Below are positions 16,827 through 25,148 of a stretch of 64,000 bases of DNA, in pieces. Positions within the stretch are counted from its first letter, which is position 1, and the number at the start of each line of letters is the position of its first letter. The position numbers and the translations under genes were made by a program. The stretch comes from Kitasatospora phosalacinea. GTDB taxonomy: Bacteria; Actinomycetota; Actinomycetes; Streptomycetales; Streptomycetaceae. The notes under the pieces were generated by a model. It was not told the DNA's origin and did not search any database. It worked only from the letters and a program-made list of their open reading frames with translations. Location of the stretch: the NCBI RefSeq assembly GCF_030268885.1, contig NZ_BSSA01000005.1, positions 1-64,000 on the forward strand. Direction: 5' to 3'.

Positions 16827-16840
16827 GGCGGGTCGGGGCG

Positions 16841-18085
16841 TCAGCCCTTGAAGGCGGTGGTGCCGTTGGGGGTGCCGAGGCCGGTCGGGCCGTCGTAGCC
16901 GGTGCCCGCCTTGCACAGGTAGGTCGGGGAGCAGGAGCCGTTGGAGCCGGTGGTGACGTCGAACAGGGCGCTGGTGTGGGCGTACGGGAAGGACGCCGGG
17001 CTGGAGCCGGAGGAGGGGGCGCCGCCGAGGGCGTAGACCCCGGCGATGATCGGAGCCGCGGCGCTGGTGCCGCCGTAGACGGCCCAGCCGCTGCCGCCGT
17101 AGGTCTGGTAGACGGCGACGCCGGTGGCGGGGTCGGCGACGGCGGAGACGTCGGCGATGGTGCGCCTGGTGCAGCCGGTGTCCTTCTGCCAGGTCGGCTT
17201 GGCGTCGTACTTGGAGCAGCCGGAGCCGGTGCCCTCGGTGGAGTTGGTCAGCCAGACGCTCTCCGACCAGCCGCGGGTGCTGCTGTCCCGCTTGAGGGCG
17301 GTGCCGCCGACCGCGGTCACGTACTTGGAGGCGGCCGGGTACTGGGCGCCGTACGCGGAGTCGCCGGAGGAGACGGTGATGGCGACGCCCGGGTGGTTGA
17401 AGTAGGAGCTGTCGTACGAGGTGTCGGCGGAGGACTCGCTGCCGCCGTAGCTGTTGGAGACGTACTTGGCGCCCAGGCCGACCGCGGTGTTCACCGCGGT
17501 GCCGAGGTTGGCCATGGTCGCGCTGCTGGCCTCGACCAGCACGATGTGGGCGTTGGGGGCGATCGCGGAGACCATGTCGAGGTCGAGGGATATCTCCCCG
17601 GCCCAGCCGGTGTTGTTGGCGGGCAGGGTGCTGCCGCCGCTCTGGTTGACCTGCTTGAAGCAGCCGCTGGCCTTCGTGCAGGCGGGCAGGCCGTACTGGG
17701 AGCGGTAGACGGCCATGTCGGCCTCGGCGTTGGGGTCGTTGTAGGCGTCGACGATGGCGATGGTGGTGCCCGCGCCGCCGTTCGCGGGCAGCTTGTACGC
17801 GCTGAGCAGGTCGCTCGGCCCGTAGCCGGCCGGGGTGAGGTGCGGGCTGACGCCGAACGCGGCGACCGGTTCGACCGTGCTGGTCACCCGCAGGGCGTGA
17901 CAGGCCACGGTGTCGCCGTGGGCGAGGGTGTCGCAGGCCCGCACCCAGGACGTACCGCCCTGGCCGCGTACCTGGGGGTCGACGACGGCGCCCGCCGGGG
18001 CGGCGGTGGTGAGGGCGGAGAGGGCGAGGGCGGCGGTGCCCGCGACGGCGAGGGCCGTGCGGCGGGCGGCGGCGGAAGTGCGCAT
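16841..18085 (-). CDS. Secreted S53 peptidase (sedolisin-like)
   Basis: A 414-residue exported serine-carboxyl peptidase. A signal peptide (about 1-33, ending APAGA) precedes the catalytic fold. The triad is visible: GEISLDLDM supplies Glu and Asp, and GGTSAAAP the nucleophile Ser; the oxyanion Asp is in VTVSSGDSAYG. The C-terminal GYDGPTGLGTPNG is typical of the calcium-binding end. No long S53 propeptide is present, so it belongs to the short, prodomain-poor actinobacterial branch. ATG 18085 has AAGGAGG upstream. It probably scavenges protein outside the cell. Confidence 0.88.
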   Translation of the reverse strand: MRTSAAARRTALAVAGTAALALSALTTAAPAGAVVDPQVRGQGGTSWVRACDTLAHGDTVACHALRVTSTVEPVAAFGVSPHLTPAGYGPSDLLSAYKLPANGGAGTTIAIVDAYNDPNAEADMAVYRSQYGLPACTKASGCFKQVNQSGGSTLPANNTGWAGEISLDLDMVSAIAPNAHIVLVEASSATMANLGTAVNTAVGLGAKYVSNSYGGSESSADTSYDSSYFNHPGVAITVSSGDSAYGAQYPAASKYVTAVGGTALKRDSSTRGWSESVWLTNSTEGTGSGCSKYDAKPTWQKDTGCTRRTIADVSAVADPATGVAVYQTYGGSGWAVYGGTSAAAPIIAGVYALGGAPSSGSSPASFPYAHTSALFDVTTGSNGSCSPTYLCKAGTGYDGPTGLGTPNGTTAFKG

Positions 18086-18249
18086 GCGGGAGGTGCCTCC
18101 TTGGCTGGGGTGACCGGAAGCGGTGCATGCCGGGCCGTGCGGACGGATGGTGTCCGGGCGCGCGGCGGGGCGGGCGCGAAGGCGGGGGTTCGGGGCCGCC
18201 GTTCGGCCGGGGCGTCCGTGCGGGGACGGACTGGTGTGCGACCCTAGAG

Positions 18250-18265
18250 GGGCATGCTCATGCCC
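18250..18265 (-). promoter_or_regulatory. Candidate operator within the sedolisin promoter
   Basis: GGGCATG-CT-CATGCCC is a perfect inverted repeat. It sits between the -10 TAGGGT (18241-18246) and a poor -35 (TTGTTG), so a bound protein would block polymerase. The start codon is 155 bp further on. Confidence 0.4.
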
Positions 18266-18369
18266 AACAAGGACTCGGCGCCGATCCGAACCAGCCCTTT
18301 GCCCAAGGGGCCTGACGCTTGGTCGAACGACGCCGTTCCGCCGGGGGAGGGTTTGCCTCCGCTTCCGCC

Positions 18370-18411
18370 CGCCCCCGCTCCCGCCCCACCCGCCCCCGCT
18401 CCCGCCCCACC
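18370..18411. repeat. 21-bp tandem repeat after the GT2 stop codon
   Basis: Two identical 21-bp pyrimidine-rich units (18370-18390, 18391-18411) followed by a partial third. The minus-strand GT2 gene stops at 18434. Confidence 0.8.
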
Positions 18412-18433
18412 CGCCTCCGCCCCCGCCGGCCGC

Positions 18434-19726
18434 CTACTGCCCCTCGGCCGCCCGGGCCACCCGCCGGGTCTTCGCCCAGTCCCGCCGCCCCCGGACGATC
18501 CGCCACAGCGCCCGCCAAGTCGCCAGGTAGGTGACGTACGTCAGCAGGTACGAGGCGTGGTGCAGCCCGACCGAACGCCACCAGCCGTAGTGCCGGGTGC
18601 GCCGGTGGTACAGCGTGGCCTGGTACAGGTGCGGCGCGAACGCCAGCAGGTAGACCGCCACCGCGGTCGCCACGGCCGCCGCCACCCCGCTGTGCGCGCC
18701 CACCGCGAGCGTCGCCAGCACGCCCAGCACCGCCAGCAGGTGCGCCAGCACCGACCAGGGCAGCGCCAGGCACCACGGCTGCAGCAGGTACAGCGCCAGC
18801 TCCAGCGCCGCCGCCGTGCCCAGCCGCGAACTGCGCCACACCTCGCCCAGCCGTCCGGCGCAGACCATGTGCCCCTGCGCCCAGCGGGTGCGCTGGCGCA
18901 GCAGCGCCCGCAGGTGCTCCGGGCCCTCCTGGACGACGTGCGCCAGGCTGGTGGTGCGCAGCCGCCAGCCCCGCACGGCCAGCGACAGCGCCAGGTCGAG
19001 GTCCTCGGTCAGCGAGTCCGTCCACGGCGCGCCGGGCACCGAGCGCAGCGCCGACAGCCGGGCGAACTGGGCGTTGCCGCCCAGGCTGACCGTCCCGAAC
19101 GGGTCGCGCCCGTACTGCGCGGTCGCGGCGGCGCCCCAGAACCCGGCGTCCTGGATCCGGGTCAGCAGCCGGTCCCGGTTGCGGATCCGGACGGCCAACT
19201 GCGCCCCGCCCACCGCCGGGTCGGCGAACAGCGGGGCGACGTGCGCCAGGGCGCCGGGGCTCAGCCACCCGTCCGCGTCCATCACCGCCACCACCACCCG
19301 CTCCTCCGGCACGCCCAGCCGCTCCGTCGCCGCGACCAGGTGCGGCAGCGCCGCGTTCAGCGCCGCGCCCTTGCCCTGCCGGGCCTGCGGCAGTCGCCGC
19401 GACAGCACCTCCACCCGGTCGCCGCCCGCCGCCCGGGCCCGCTCGGCGGTCGCGTCGGCGGAGGCGTCGTCGACCACCGTCACCCGGGCCCGCGGGTCCT
19501 GGGCCAGCAGGTTGGCCACCGTGGCGCCGACCACCGCCTCCTCGTCCAGGCAGGGCACCAGGAACCAGAACACCAACTCCCCCGCCGCCACGTCGGGTTC
19601 GGCGGGACGGAGCCGCTCGGCCCGGGCCCGCAGCCACCCGGAGAACTGCAGCACCAGGAAGTACGTGAGCCCGTAGCCCAGCACCAGCAGGACGAACGTG
19701 GTCAGCGGACCGACGGGCAGGTTCAC
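18434..19726 (-). CDS. Membrane glycosyltransferase family 2 (processive, cellulose-synthase-like)
   Basis: A 430-residue polysaccharide synthase-like enzyme. One N-terminal helix (about 10-28) is followed by the GT-A domain: PCLDEEAVV, VVDDASADAT, MDADGWL (DxD), TEDLDLAL and RQRTRWAQG (Q/RxxRW), the hallmark set of processive GT2 enzymes. Three to four helices close the C-terminus. It would extend a beta-linked polysaccharide across the membrane from UDP-sugars. GTG 19726 has GGAGG upstream and overlaps the preceding small membrane gene (GTGA), so translation is coupled. The chain it makes is unknown. Confidence 0.85.
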   Translation of the reverse strand: MNLPVGPLTTFVLLVLGYGLTYFLVLQFSGWLRARAERLRPAEPDVAAGELVFWFLVPCLDEEAVVGATVANLLAQDPRARVTVVDDASADATAERARAAGGDRVEVLSRRLPQARQGKGAALNAALPHLVAATERLGVPEERVVVAVMDADGWLSPGALAHVAPLFADPAVGGAQLAVRIRNRDRLLTRIQDAGFWGAAATAQYGRDPFGTVSLGGNAQFARLSALRSVPGAPWTDSLTEDLDLALSLAVRGWRLRTTSLAHVVQEGPEHLRALLRQRTRWAQGHMVCAGRLGEVWRSSRLGTAAALELALYLLQPWCLALPWSVLAHLLAVLGVLATLAVGAHSGVAAAVATAVAVYLLAFAPHLYQATLYHRRTRHYGWWRSVGLHHASYLLTYVTYLATWRALWRIVRGRRDWAKTRRVARAAEGQ

Positions 19727-20082
19727 CGCGACCTCCGGTGCGGGCCGTGCGGGCCGTGCGGGCCGTCCGCCCCGCCGGGGCCCTCCGGCACCGGCCCGGC
19801 CACCGCCGCTGCGCGGCGCCGCGGCACCCCGGCGGCGCGCAGCGCGCAGGCCAGCCCCGCGACGGCCGAGAACAGCCCGGCCGCCACCGCCAGCGTCAAC
19901 ACCCCGTCCCGCAGCACCAGCCACGCCGCCCGCCCGGCCGGCCGGTCCGACCCCGCCAGCGCCCACCCGGTCAGCAGCACGCCCGTCCCCAGCAGCACCG
20001 ACAGCACCCGGCGCCCCCACGCCCCGTGCCGCCCGCCCGGCACCCCCGTGGCGCCCGCCGCGCCCTCGACGTCCGCCGTCAT
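19723..20082 (-). CDS. Small two-helix membrane protein coupled to GT2
   Basis: A 119-residue protein with two hydrophobic segments (about 26-44 and 57-83) and a C-terminal GPHGPHGPHRRSR tail coded by 9-bp repeats. No family recognised. It overlaps the GT2 start by 4 bp and the small ORF upstream by 4 bp (ATGA), so it belongs to one operon and may be an accessory subunit of the synthase. Confidence 0.65.
   Translation of the reverse strand: MTADVEGAAGATGVPGGRHGAWGRRVLSVLLGTGVLLTGWALAGSDRPAGRAAWLVLRDGVLTLAVAAGLFSAVAGLACALRAAGVPRRRAAAVAGPVPEGPGGADGPHGPHGPHRRSR
19742..19768. repeat. 9-bp tandem repeat at the 3' end of the small membrane gene
   Basis: GGGCCGTGC twice and GGGCCGTCC once, coding Gly-Pro-His units 17 bp before the stop. 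Confidence 0.8.
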
Positions 20083-20216
20083 GCCCCGGCCCGTCCCGCC
20101 CGGTGGACGGCCGCCTCGTCGAAGCCCGCGGCCCGCAGCACCGCGGCCCGCCGGTAGCCGCTGCCGAAGCGGGCCGGTTTCGGGGTGCGGAAGGTCAGGT
20201 GCTCCAGGGCGGCCAC
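20079..20216 (-). CDS. Possible 45-residue protein in the GT2 operon
   Basis: An open frame from GTG 20216 ends with TGA overlapping the next ATG (ATGA), and fills the gap after the hydrolase stop (20231). It reads VAALEHLTFRTPKPARFGSGY..., whose F-T-x-x-R-F-x-GY pattern recalls the N-terminal motif of DivIVA-like proteins, though too short to assign. No RBS is obvious. The frame stays open upstream into the hydrolase gene, so it might also be the end of a longer overlapping frame. Low certainty. Confidence 0.35.
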   Translation of the reverse strand: MAALEHLTFRTPKPARFGSGYRRAAVLRAAGFDEAAVHRAGRAGA

Positions 20217-20230
20217 GATCCGCTCGGCGG

Positions 20231-21421
20231 TCAGCCGCTGGTCGCCGCCGGTTCCACCGCCGCCAGCTCCATCTCCGCGGGTCCGCGGCCGGGGGTGTTG
20301 ATGCAGCGGCGGTCGCCGGTGGGCTGCTCCAGGTGGAGGCTCAGGCAGGCGCCGAGGGCCTGCTGGCCGAAGGCGTCGGGGTGCAGCGACTCCTGGAGCT
20401 GGCCCTGGCCCAGGCCGGAGGTCAGGAAGCGCACCCACTCGCTGCTCCGCCCGGAGGGCGGGTGCTGGAGGTCGGCCTGCCGGGTGCCCTTGGCGCAGAC
20501 CTCGCGGCCCTCGAAGGCCCGGGAGAGGTCGAGGAACTCGGCCCCGGCCTCGTGCGCGGCCTCGGCGACGGTGGCGCTGATCTGCGGGACGAGGTCGTCG
20601 TGCGCCCAGGTGAGGTCCTGGTCGAAGAACGGGCAGCCGCCCTCGCTGAGCCGGTCGTACTTCTCCCCGGGGTAGCGGACCCGGTCGGCGCTGGGCAGCG
20701 GGGACGGGTAGGACTGCAGGACCAGCCGGTAGGAGCCGTCCCGGTGCCCGGCCCGCTTCAGGGCGGTCTTCACGTCGGCGAGCGTCTCGACCACGGCCGT
20801 CCGCACGCCGGGCAGCCGGTCCTTGACCTGCTGCTCGGCGTCGGGCGCGCAGGGGGAGCCGCCGTAGGGCTTGACGAACTGCTTCGTGCACTCGGCGATG
20901 ATGTCGGAGAACCCGAGGTCGTTGCCGCCGATCGACACCACCACGGCGCGCACCGGCTGCCCGGTCACCGCCTTCTGCAGCTGTTCGGCCTGCGAGGGTT
21001 CGCCCTTGAACGGCTTGCCGCCGTGCTCCGGGAGCTTGACGGCGCTCGACGTCGCCCCGGAGCAGGCCAGGTTGAGCTTGCGGACGTCCAGCGTGAGGGA
21101 CTGCACCTCGGCGACGTCGGAGCGGTTGCAGCCGTCCTCGTAGGAGGCGCCGTACACGTCCTCCGGGTGGCTCTCGTCGGTCTCCGGGTCGTACGCCCGG
21201 TCGGTGCCGGACCAGCCGTTCGCCGACTCGTTGCTGTTGCCGAACCAGCGGCCCGCCTCGCCGGAGATGAAGCTGTCGCCCAGCGACACCACCCACGGCG
21301 CGTCGGCCGCGGGCTCCCGGGGGTCGGTGGCGGGGGCGGGGGCGAAGCCGGTCACGCCCGCGACGCAGACGGCGGCGGCCAGTGCGGCCAGCCCCTTGCG
21401 GCTGTACGAAGAAGAGGTCAT
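20231..21421 (-). CDS. Secreted SGNH/GDSL hydrolase (lipase/esterase type)
   Basis: A 396-residue exported hydrolase. A signal peptide (about 1-27) precedes GDSFISGE (nucleophile Ser), then a Cys-paired core, VVSIGGNDLGF (block III) and ESLHPDAFG (catalytic His). This is the Streptomyces-type secreted GDSL lipase/esterase layout with disulfides. ATG 21421 follows a perfect hairpin instead of a clear RBS. It is upstream of and co-directional with the small ORFs and GT2, so it may de-acylate or trim the polysaccharide rather than lipids; that is inference. Confidence 0.85.
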   Translation of the reverse strand: MTSSSYSRKGLAALAAAVCVAGVTGFAPAPATDPREPAADAPWVVSLGDSFISGEAGRWFGNSNESANGWSGTDRAYDPETDESHPEDVYGASYEDGCNRSDVAEVQSLTLDVRKLNLACSGATSSAVKLPEHGGKPFKGEPSQAEQLQKAVTGQPVRAVVVSIGGNDLGFSDIIAECTKQFVKPYGGSPCAPDAEQQVKDRLPGVRTAVVETLADVKTALKRAGHRDGSYRLVLQSYPSPLPSADRVRYPGEKYDRLSEGGCPFFDQDLTWAHDDLVPQISATVAEAAHEAGAEFLDLSRAFEGREVCAKGTRQADLQHPPSGRSSEWVRFLTSGLGQGQLQESLHPDAFGQQALGACLSLHLEQPTGDRRCINTPGRGPAEMELAAVEPAATSG

Positions 21422-21436
21422 GCCGACGGTGTCGGC
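21422..21436 (-). promoter_or_regulatory. Hairpin/operator abutting the hydrolase start codon
   Basis: GCCGAC-GGT-GTCGGC is a perfect 6-bp inverted repeat placed exactly where the RBS should be. It could occlude translation or be an operator for the TetR protein encoded just upstream. Confidence 0.35.
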
Positions 21437-21504
21437 AACCGCCCGCCGCGGGGTTACCAGCGGCGGCCCGTTCGCATCCGAATGGACCAGCGGGGGTGGT
21501 GCGT

Positions 21505-22125
21505 TCAGGCGACCGGGCGGAACAGCAGCAGCAGCCGCTCGCGGACGGTCTCCCACTCGGCGGCGAGGTCGTGCCCGCCGGCCGAGGAGATCAGCAGCAG
21601 TCCGCGCATCGCCTGCAGCGCGGTCAGCAGCGAGGCGCCGAACTCGGGGGAGTCGGCGGCCGGGCCGGAGACGGTCCGCACCGCGGCCATCAGCTCGTTC
21701 TCCAGCCGCCGTTCGAACTCCCGTACCAGAGGCCGCAGTTCGGGGTCGTGCCGGGTGCCGATCAGCAGCTCCAGGAACGCCTGGTAGTCCCGGGTGTTCA
21801 TCAGCTGCCAGATCATCCCCAGGCCCTGCGCGGCCCGGTCCGGCTGCGGGGCCGCGGCCAGCTCCCGGGCCTGGGCCGGGGCCAGTCCGGCGTACGAGCG
21901 GGCCAGGTGGTCGGTGACGGCCTCGATCAGCGCGTTCTTGGTCGGGAAGTGGTGCACCAGCCGCCCCCGGCTCACCCCCGCCGCCTCGCCGACCGCCAGC
22001 GTCGAGAACCCGGCGTACCCGTGGTCGCACAGCACGTCCACCGCCGCCCGCAGCAGCAGTTCCCTGGTCTCCAGCGCGCGTTGCTGGACGCGGCGCTGCC
22101 GGGCGTCGTCGGTCGGTGCGGGCAT
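21505..22125 (-). CDS. TetR-family transcriptional repressor
   Basis: A 206-residue regulator. The N-terminal HTH (about 17-63) shows TRELLLRAAVDVLCDHGYAG..STLAVGEAAGVSRGRLVHHFPTKNAL, the classic TetR signature. The C-terminal ligand domain is helical with no distinctive motif. It lies 83 bp upstream of the SGNH hydrolase on the same strand and probably controls that cluster or itself. The inducer is unknown. Confidence 0.88.
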   Translation of the reverse strand: MPAPTDDARQRRVQQRALETRELLLRAAVDVLCDHGYAGFSTLAVGEAAGVSRGRLVHHFPTKNALIEAVTDHLARSYAGLAPAQARELAAAPQPDRAAQGLGMIWQLMNTRDYQAFLELLIGTRHDPELRPLVREFERRLENELMAAVRTVSGPAADSPEFGASLLTALQAMRGLLLISSAGGHDLAAEWETVRERLLLLFRPVA

Positions 22126-22323
22126 GTCCGGAATCCTACCCGTGCGCCGGTCGGGAGGGCCCCGGCCGCCCCGCCGCCGCCCGCCGCCGGAACCCGACTG
22201 AGCGTCACTGATCCTCCCCGGGAAGGGAGTTCAGGAGATTTCAGTCCTCCGACCGGTCCGGTGGGGGCGGGTGGCTGGATAGGGTCGCCGTGGCAGTCAG
22301 GGCGCCGGTTCGAAGGAGGGGAC

Positions 22324-23208
22324 GTGGGGGCGAACATCGCTTCCGTGCGGCGGGTCGCGGTCGAGGTCGGGATCGGCGTGCCCGGCCTCCTGGCCTTCGT
22401 GCTGCCGATCGTCGACGCGTGCACGAACTTCCAGCTCCTGCCCGGCACGTTCGACTCGGGGCAGGCGTCGCTCTGCGTGCTGGGCGCGGTCGCGATGTGC
22501 CTGGCCGTGATGTCGCGCGCCGTCAGCCGGATCAACGGCATCGACGAGAAGGTGGCCGCCCTGGTCGAGGGCCGCAGCCGGGCGGGCAACCTCCGGGAGA
22601 GCGGGCTGGTGACGGCCCACCCCGTGCTCCCGGCGGAGCTGTTCAAGGAGTACGTGGGCGCCGCGCGCTCCGAGGTGACGATCCTGCAGACCTGGATCCC
22701 CGACTTCGCCGAGCACTTCCGGGAGCCGGTCCGGGCGGCGCTGACCAGGGGCGTACCGGTGCGGATCCTGCTGCTGCTGCCGAACTCGCCGGTGGTCGGC
22801 CTCCGGGAGCGCTCGCTCGGCGAGTCCGAGCAGCACAAGGTCAAGCTGGAGGTCCGGATCAACCTGGAGGTGCTGTCCGCACTCTGGCAGGACCTGGACG
22901 GGCCCGCCCGGGCCCGGCTGCAGGTGCGGATGTACGACACCCTCCCCTCGGTCGCCGTGTACCGGGCGGACGACCACTACCTGATCAGCTCCTTCCTGCA
23001 CGGCAAGAAGGCGGTCATGTGCACCCAGAGCGAGGTCCGGGGCGACGACACGCTGATCGGCCGGGAGGTCCGCAACGAGTTCGAGGCGATCTGGGGCAAC
23101 CCGGCGCTCTCGGAGCCGGTGGAGTTCCCGGACGGCTGGAAGGACCGGATCGCCCGACCGCTCCCGGCCCAGGCCCCGGGCTCCGGTGCCGCGGACGAGA
23201 ACCGATGA
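22324..23208 (+). CDS. Membrane-anchored phospholipase-D-like protein
   Basis: A 294-residue protein with two N-terminal membrane helices (about 12-30 and 45-63) and a cytoplasmic domain (about 85-275). The domain reads VTILQTWIPDFAEHF...GVPVRILLLLPNS and later YRADDHYLISSFLHGKKAV, resembling PLD-like folds in which the second motif is H-x-K; only a degenerate HGKK is visible, so catalysis is doubtful. GTG 22324 has an excellent AAGGAGGGG. Its stop overlaps the next ATG (ATGA), so it is translationally coupled to the heme-oxygenase-like gene. Role unknown; a membrane sensor or docking protein is my inference. Confidence 0.65.
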   Translation: MGANIASVRRVAVEVGIGVPGLLAFVLPIVDACTNFQLLPGTFDSGQASLCVLGAVAMCLAVMSRAVSRINGIDEKVAALVEGRSRAGNLRESGLVTAHPVLPAELFKEYVGAARSEVTILQTWIPDFAEHFREPVRAALTRGVPVRILLLLPNSPVVGLRERSLGESEQHKVKLEVRINLEVLSALWQDLDGPARARLQVRMYDTLPSVAVYRADDHYLISSFLHGKKAVMCTQSEVRGDDTLIGREVRNEFEAIWGNPALSEPVEFPDGWKDRIARPLPAQAPGSGAADENR

Positions 23209-24005
23209 ACCCCCAGGAAGGTACGACCGTGCACGATGTGGACCAGTTCGAGGACGCGCTCGTCGAGCGCTTCCGCCGGCACCCCGTCCTGGCGCAGGTC
23301 GCCGGGCTCGCCGAGGCCGACTTCGCCGAACTCCTGCTCCAGCGCCGCTTCCTCTCCCTCGCCTTCACCCCGGTCTACGACCTGGCGATCGACCTGCTCC
23401 AGGACGAGCAGGGGCGGCGCATCGCCCGGGTGATCCTCCGCGAGGAGTACCCGGGCCGGTCGGGGCGGGTCCCCTCGCACCGCGAGGACATGACCGAGGA
23501 CCTGCGCAGGCTCGGCATCGGCAACGAGCGGATCGCGGCCTCCCGGCCGACCGCCGCCACCCTGGACGCGGTCGACGCGACCTTCGCGCTGGTCGCGGAC
23601 GCGGGCGGGCGGCCGGACAGCGACCTGCGGATCCTGACGGTGCTGCGGTTCTGGGGCGAGGTGCTGGTCTCCGTCGAGTACACCCGCCTGTGGGAGCGGA
23701 TGGCGCGGCGGCTGACCACCGAGGGGGAGAACCGCTCGGTCTTCTACCACCCGCACCTGCTCCACGACGCGAAGACCGCCCCGCTGGCCGGGCTCTCGAC
23801 GGAGCCCGGCACCCACGCCGACGCGCTGGCCGCCCGGGTGGCCGCCCTGCTGGTCGACGAGCGCTCCGCCGCGGTCTTCGCGGAGCTGGAGGAGCGGGCC
23901 TACCGGATCAAGGCGGGGTTCTACGACCAGTTCCGCCCGGCCCTCGACCGCGCGGGCCTGATGGACCCGGTGGAACCGGCGGCCTCCGCGCGTCCGGGGA
24001 GCTGA
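23205..24005 (+). CDS. Heme-oxygenase-like metal-dependent oxidase (TenA/PqqC/HDO superfamily)
   Basis: A 266-residue all-helical protein. Candidate metal ligands typical of heme-oxygenase-like diiron oxidases appear in order: ILREEYPG...SHRED (Glu, His), FWGEVLVSVEY (Glu) and YHPHLLHDAKT (His, Asp). Such enzymes oxidatively cleave or desaturate small substrates, or are iron-containing redox proteins of unknown substrate. ATG 23205 overlaps the upstream stop by 4 bp; an in-frame GTG 23229 with CAGGAAGG is an alternative start. It forms a two-gene operon with a PLD-like membrane protein, an unusual pairing. Confidence 0.65.
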   Translation: MNPQEGTTVHDVDQFEDALVERFRRHPVLAQVAGLAEADFAELLLQRRFLSLAFTPVYDLAIDLLQDEQGRRIARVILREEYPGRSGRVPSHREDMTEDLRRLGIGNERIAASRPTAATLDAVDATFALVADAGGRPDSDLRILTVLRFWGEVLVSVEYTRLWERMARRLTTEGENRSVFYHPHLLHDAKTAPLAGLSTEPGTHADALAARVAALLVDERSAAVFAELEERAYRIKAGFYDQFRPALDRAGLMDPVEPAASARPGS

Positions 24006-24017
24006 CCGGACGGGGAG

Positions 24018-24062
24018 GCCCGTGCCCCCGGCGCCCGCTCAGGAGGCGCCGGGGGCACGGGC
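24018..24062. terminator. Bidirectional terminator between convergent operons
   Basis: An 18-bp perfect stem (24018-24035 with 24045-24062) around a 9-nt loop, between the HDO-like gene and the convergent alcohol dehydrogenase. Confidence 0.88.
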
Positions 24063-24071
24063 GTCGGCGGG

Positions 24072-25148
24072 TCAGACGGTCAGCGCGATCCGCAGCGCCT
24101 CGCCGCTGCGCATCAGGCCGAGCGCCTCGTTGATCCCGGTCAGCGGCAGCCGGTGGGTGATCAGCCGCTCCAGGTCGAGCCGCCCGGTGCGGACCAGCTC
24201 GGCGATCCGGGCGTAGGTGCGGGTGACGGTGTCGCCGCCGTAGAACGAGGGCAGCACCCGCTTCTCGCCCGCGGACAGCTCCCACATGCTGATCGGGAAC
24301 CCGTCCTCGGCACCGCCGACGCCGACCAGCACCACGTTGCCGCCGCGCCGGGTGGCGTCGTACGCGGAGCGGAAGGTCGCCGGGCGGCCGACCGCCTCGA
24401 TGACGTGGTCGAAGCCCAGGCCGCCGGTGGCCTCGGCGACCGCGTCGGTCAGCGCCTCGGGGGCCACGGCGGCCGTCGCGCCGAAGGACAGCGCCCAGTC
24501 CCGGCGGGCCGCGACCGGGTCGACGGCGACGATGTGCGAGGCCCCGGCGGCCTTCGCGCCGAGGATCGCGCTGATGCCGACGCCGCCGCAGCCGATCACC
24601 GCGACGCTCTCGCCCGGCCGCACGTCCGCGGTGTTGAACACCGCGCCGACGCCGGTGGTGACGCCGCAGCCGATCAGGGCGGCCGCGTCGTAGGAGACGC
24701 CGTCGGGGACGGGGCTGGCGAAGGCGGCGTTCAGCACCACCTCCTGGGCGAAGGTGCCCGCGCCCATGAAGCGGAAGAAGTCCTGTCCGCCGGAGCGGAA
24801 CGCGGGCGTCGTCATCGCGGCGTTGCCGCTCTGGCACAGCTGCCCCTGGCCGCGCACGCACCAGGCGCACGCGCCGCAGGACGGCCGCCAGTTGACGATG
24901 ACCCGGTCGCCGGGGCGGACGTGGGTGACGCCCTCGCCGACCTCCAGCACCTCGCCCGCGCCCTCGTGGCCCAGCACCAGCGGCATCGGCGCGGGGATGG
25001 TGCCGTTCATGCCCGACAGGTCGGAGTGGCACAGGCTGGTCGCCCGGACGGCGACCCGCACGGTGCCGGGGCCGAAGCCGATCGCCTCGACGTCGTCGCG
25101 GACCTCCAGCTCGGTGGCGCCCGGGGCGGTGATCATTGCAGCCAACAT
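24072..25148 (-). CDS. Zinc-dependent alcohol dehydrogenase (MDR family)
   Basis: A 358-residue NAD(P)-dependent dehydrogenase. Catalytic zinc ligands are in LCHSDLSG (Cys) and GHEGAGEV (His-Glu); the structural zinc site is C-x2-C-x2-C...C in SCGACAWCVRGQGQLC. The Rossmann motif is VIGCGGVGISA. Best fit is the class III/Rxyl_3153-like branch with GTFAQEVVL. ATG 25148 has GGGAG at good spacing and overlaps the aldehyde dehydrogenase end by 16 bp; ATG 25136 would give an ATGA overlap. Likely converts an alcohol to the aldehyde that the upstream enzyme oxidises. Confidence 0.88.
   Translation of the reverse strand: MLAAMITAPGATELEVRDDVEAIGFGPGTVRVAVRATSLCHSDLSGMNGTIPAPMPLVLGHEGAGEVLEVGEGVTHVRPGDRVIVNWRPSCGACAWCVRGQGQLCQSGNAAMTTPAFRSGGQDFFRFMGAGTFAQEVVLNAAFASPVPDGVSYDAAALIGCGVTTGVGAVFNTADVRPGESVAVIGCGGVGISAILGAKAAGASHIVAVDPVAARRDWALSFGATAAVAPEALTDAVAEATGGLGFDHVIEAVGRPATFRSAYDATRRGGNVVLVGVGGAEDGFPISMWELSAGEKRVLPSFYGGDTVTRTYARIAELVRTGRLDLERLITHRLPLTGINEALGLMRSGEALRIALTV

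Larger units (their letters stand above)
18086..18433. other. Intergenic region, sedolisin / GT2
   Basis: 348 bp without a gene. It holds a candidate minus-strand promoter (-10 TAGGGT at 18241-18246), the inverted repeat at 18250-18265 just upstream of it, and the 21-bp tandem repeat 18370-18411 that follows the GT2 stop. Confidence 0.6.

Noticed and set aside
24018..24062. Long inverted repeat considered as an IS end
   Set aside because: No transposase nearby; position between convergent operons and the short loop fit a terminator.
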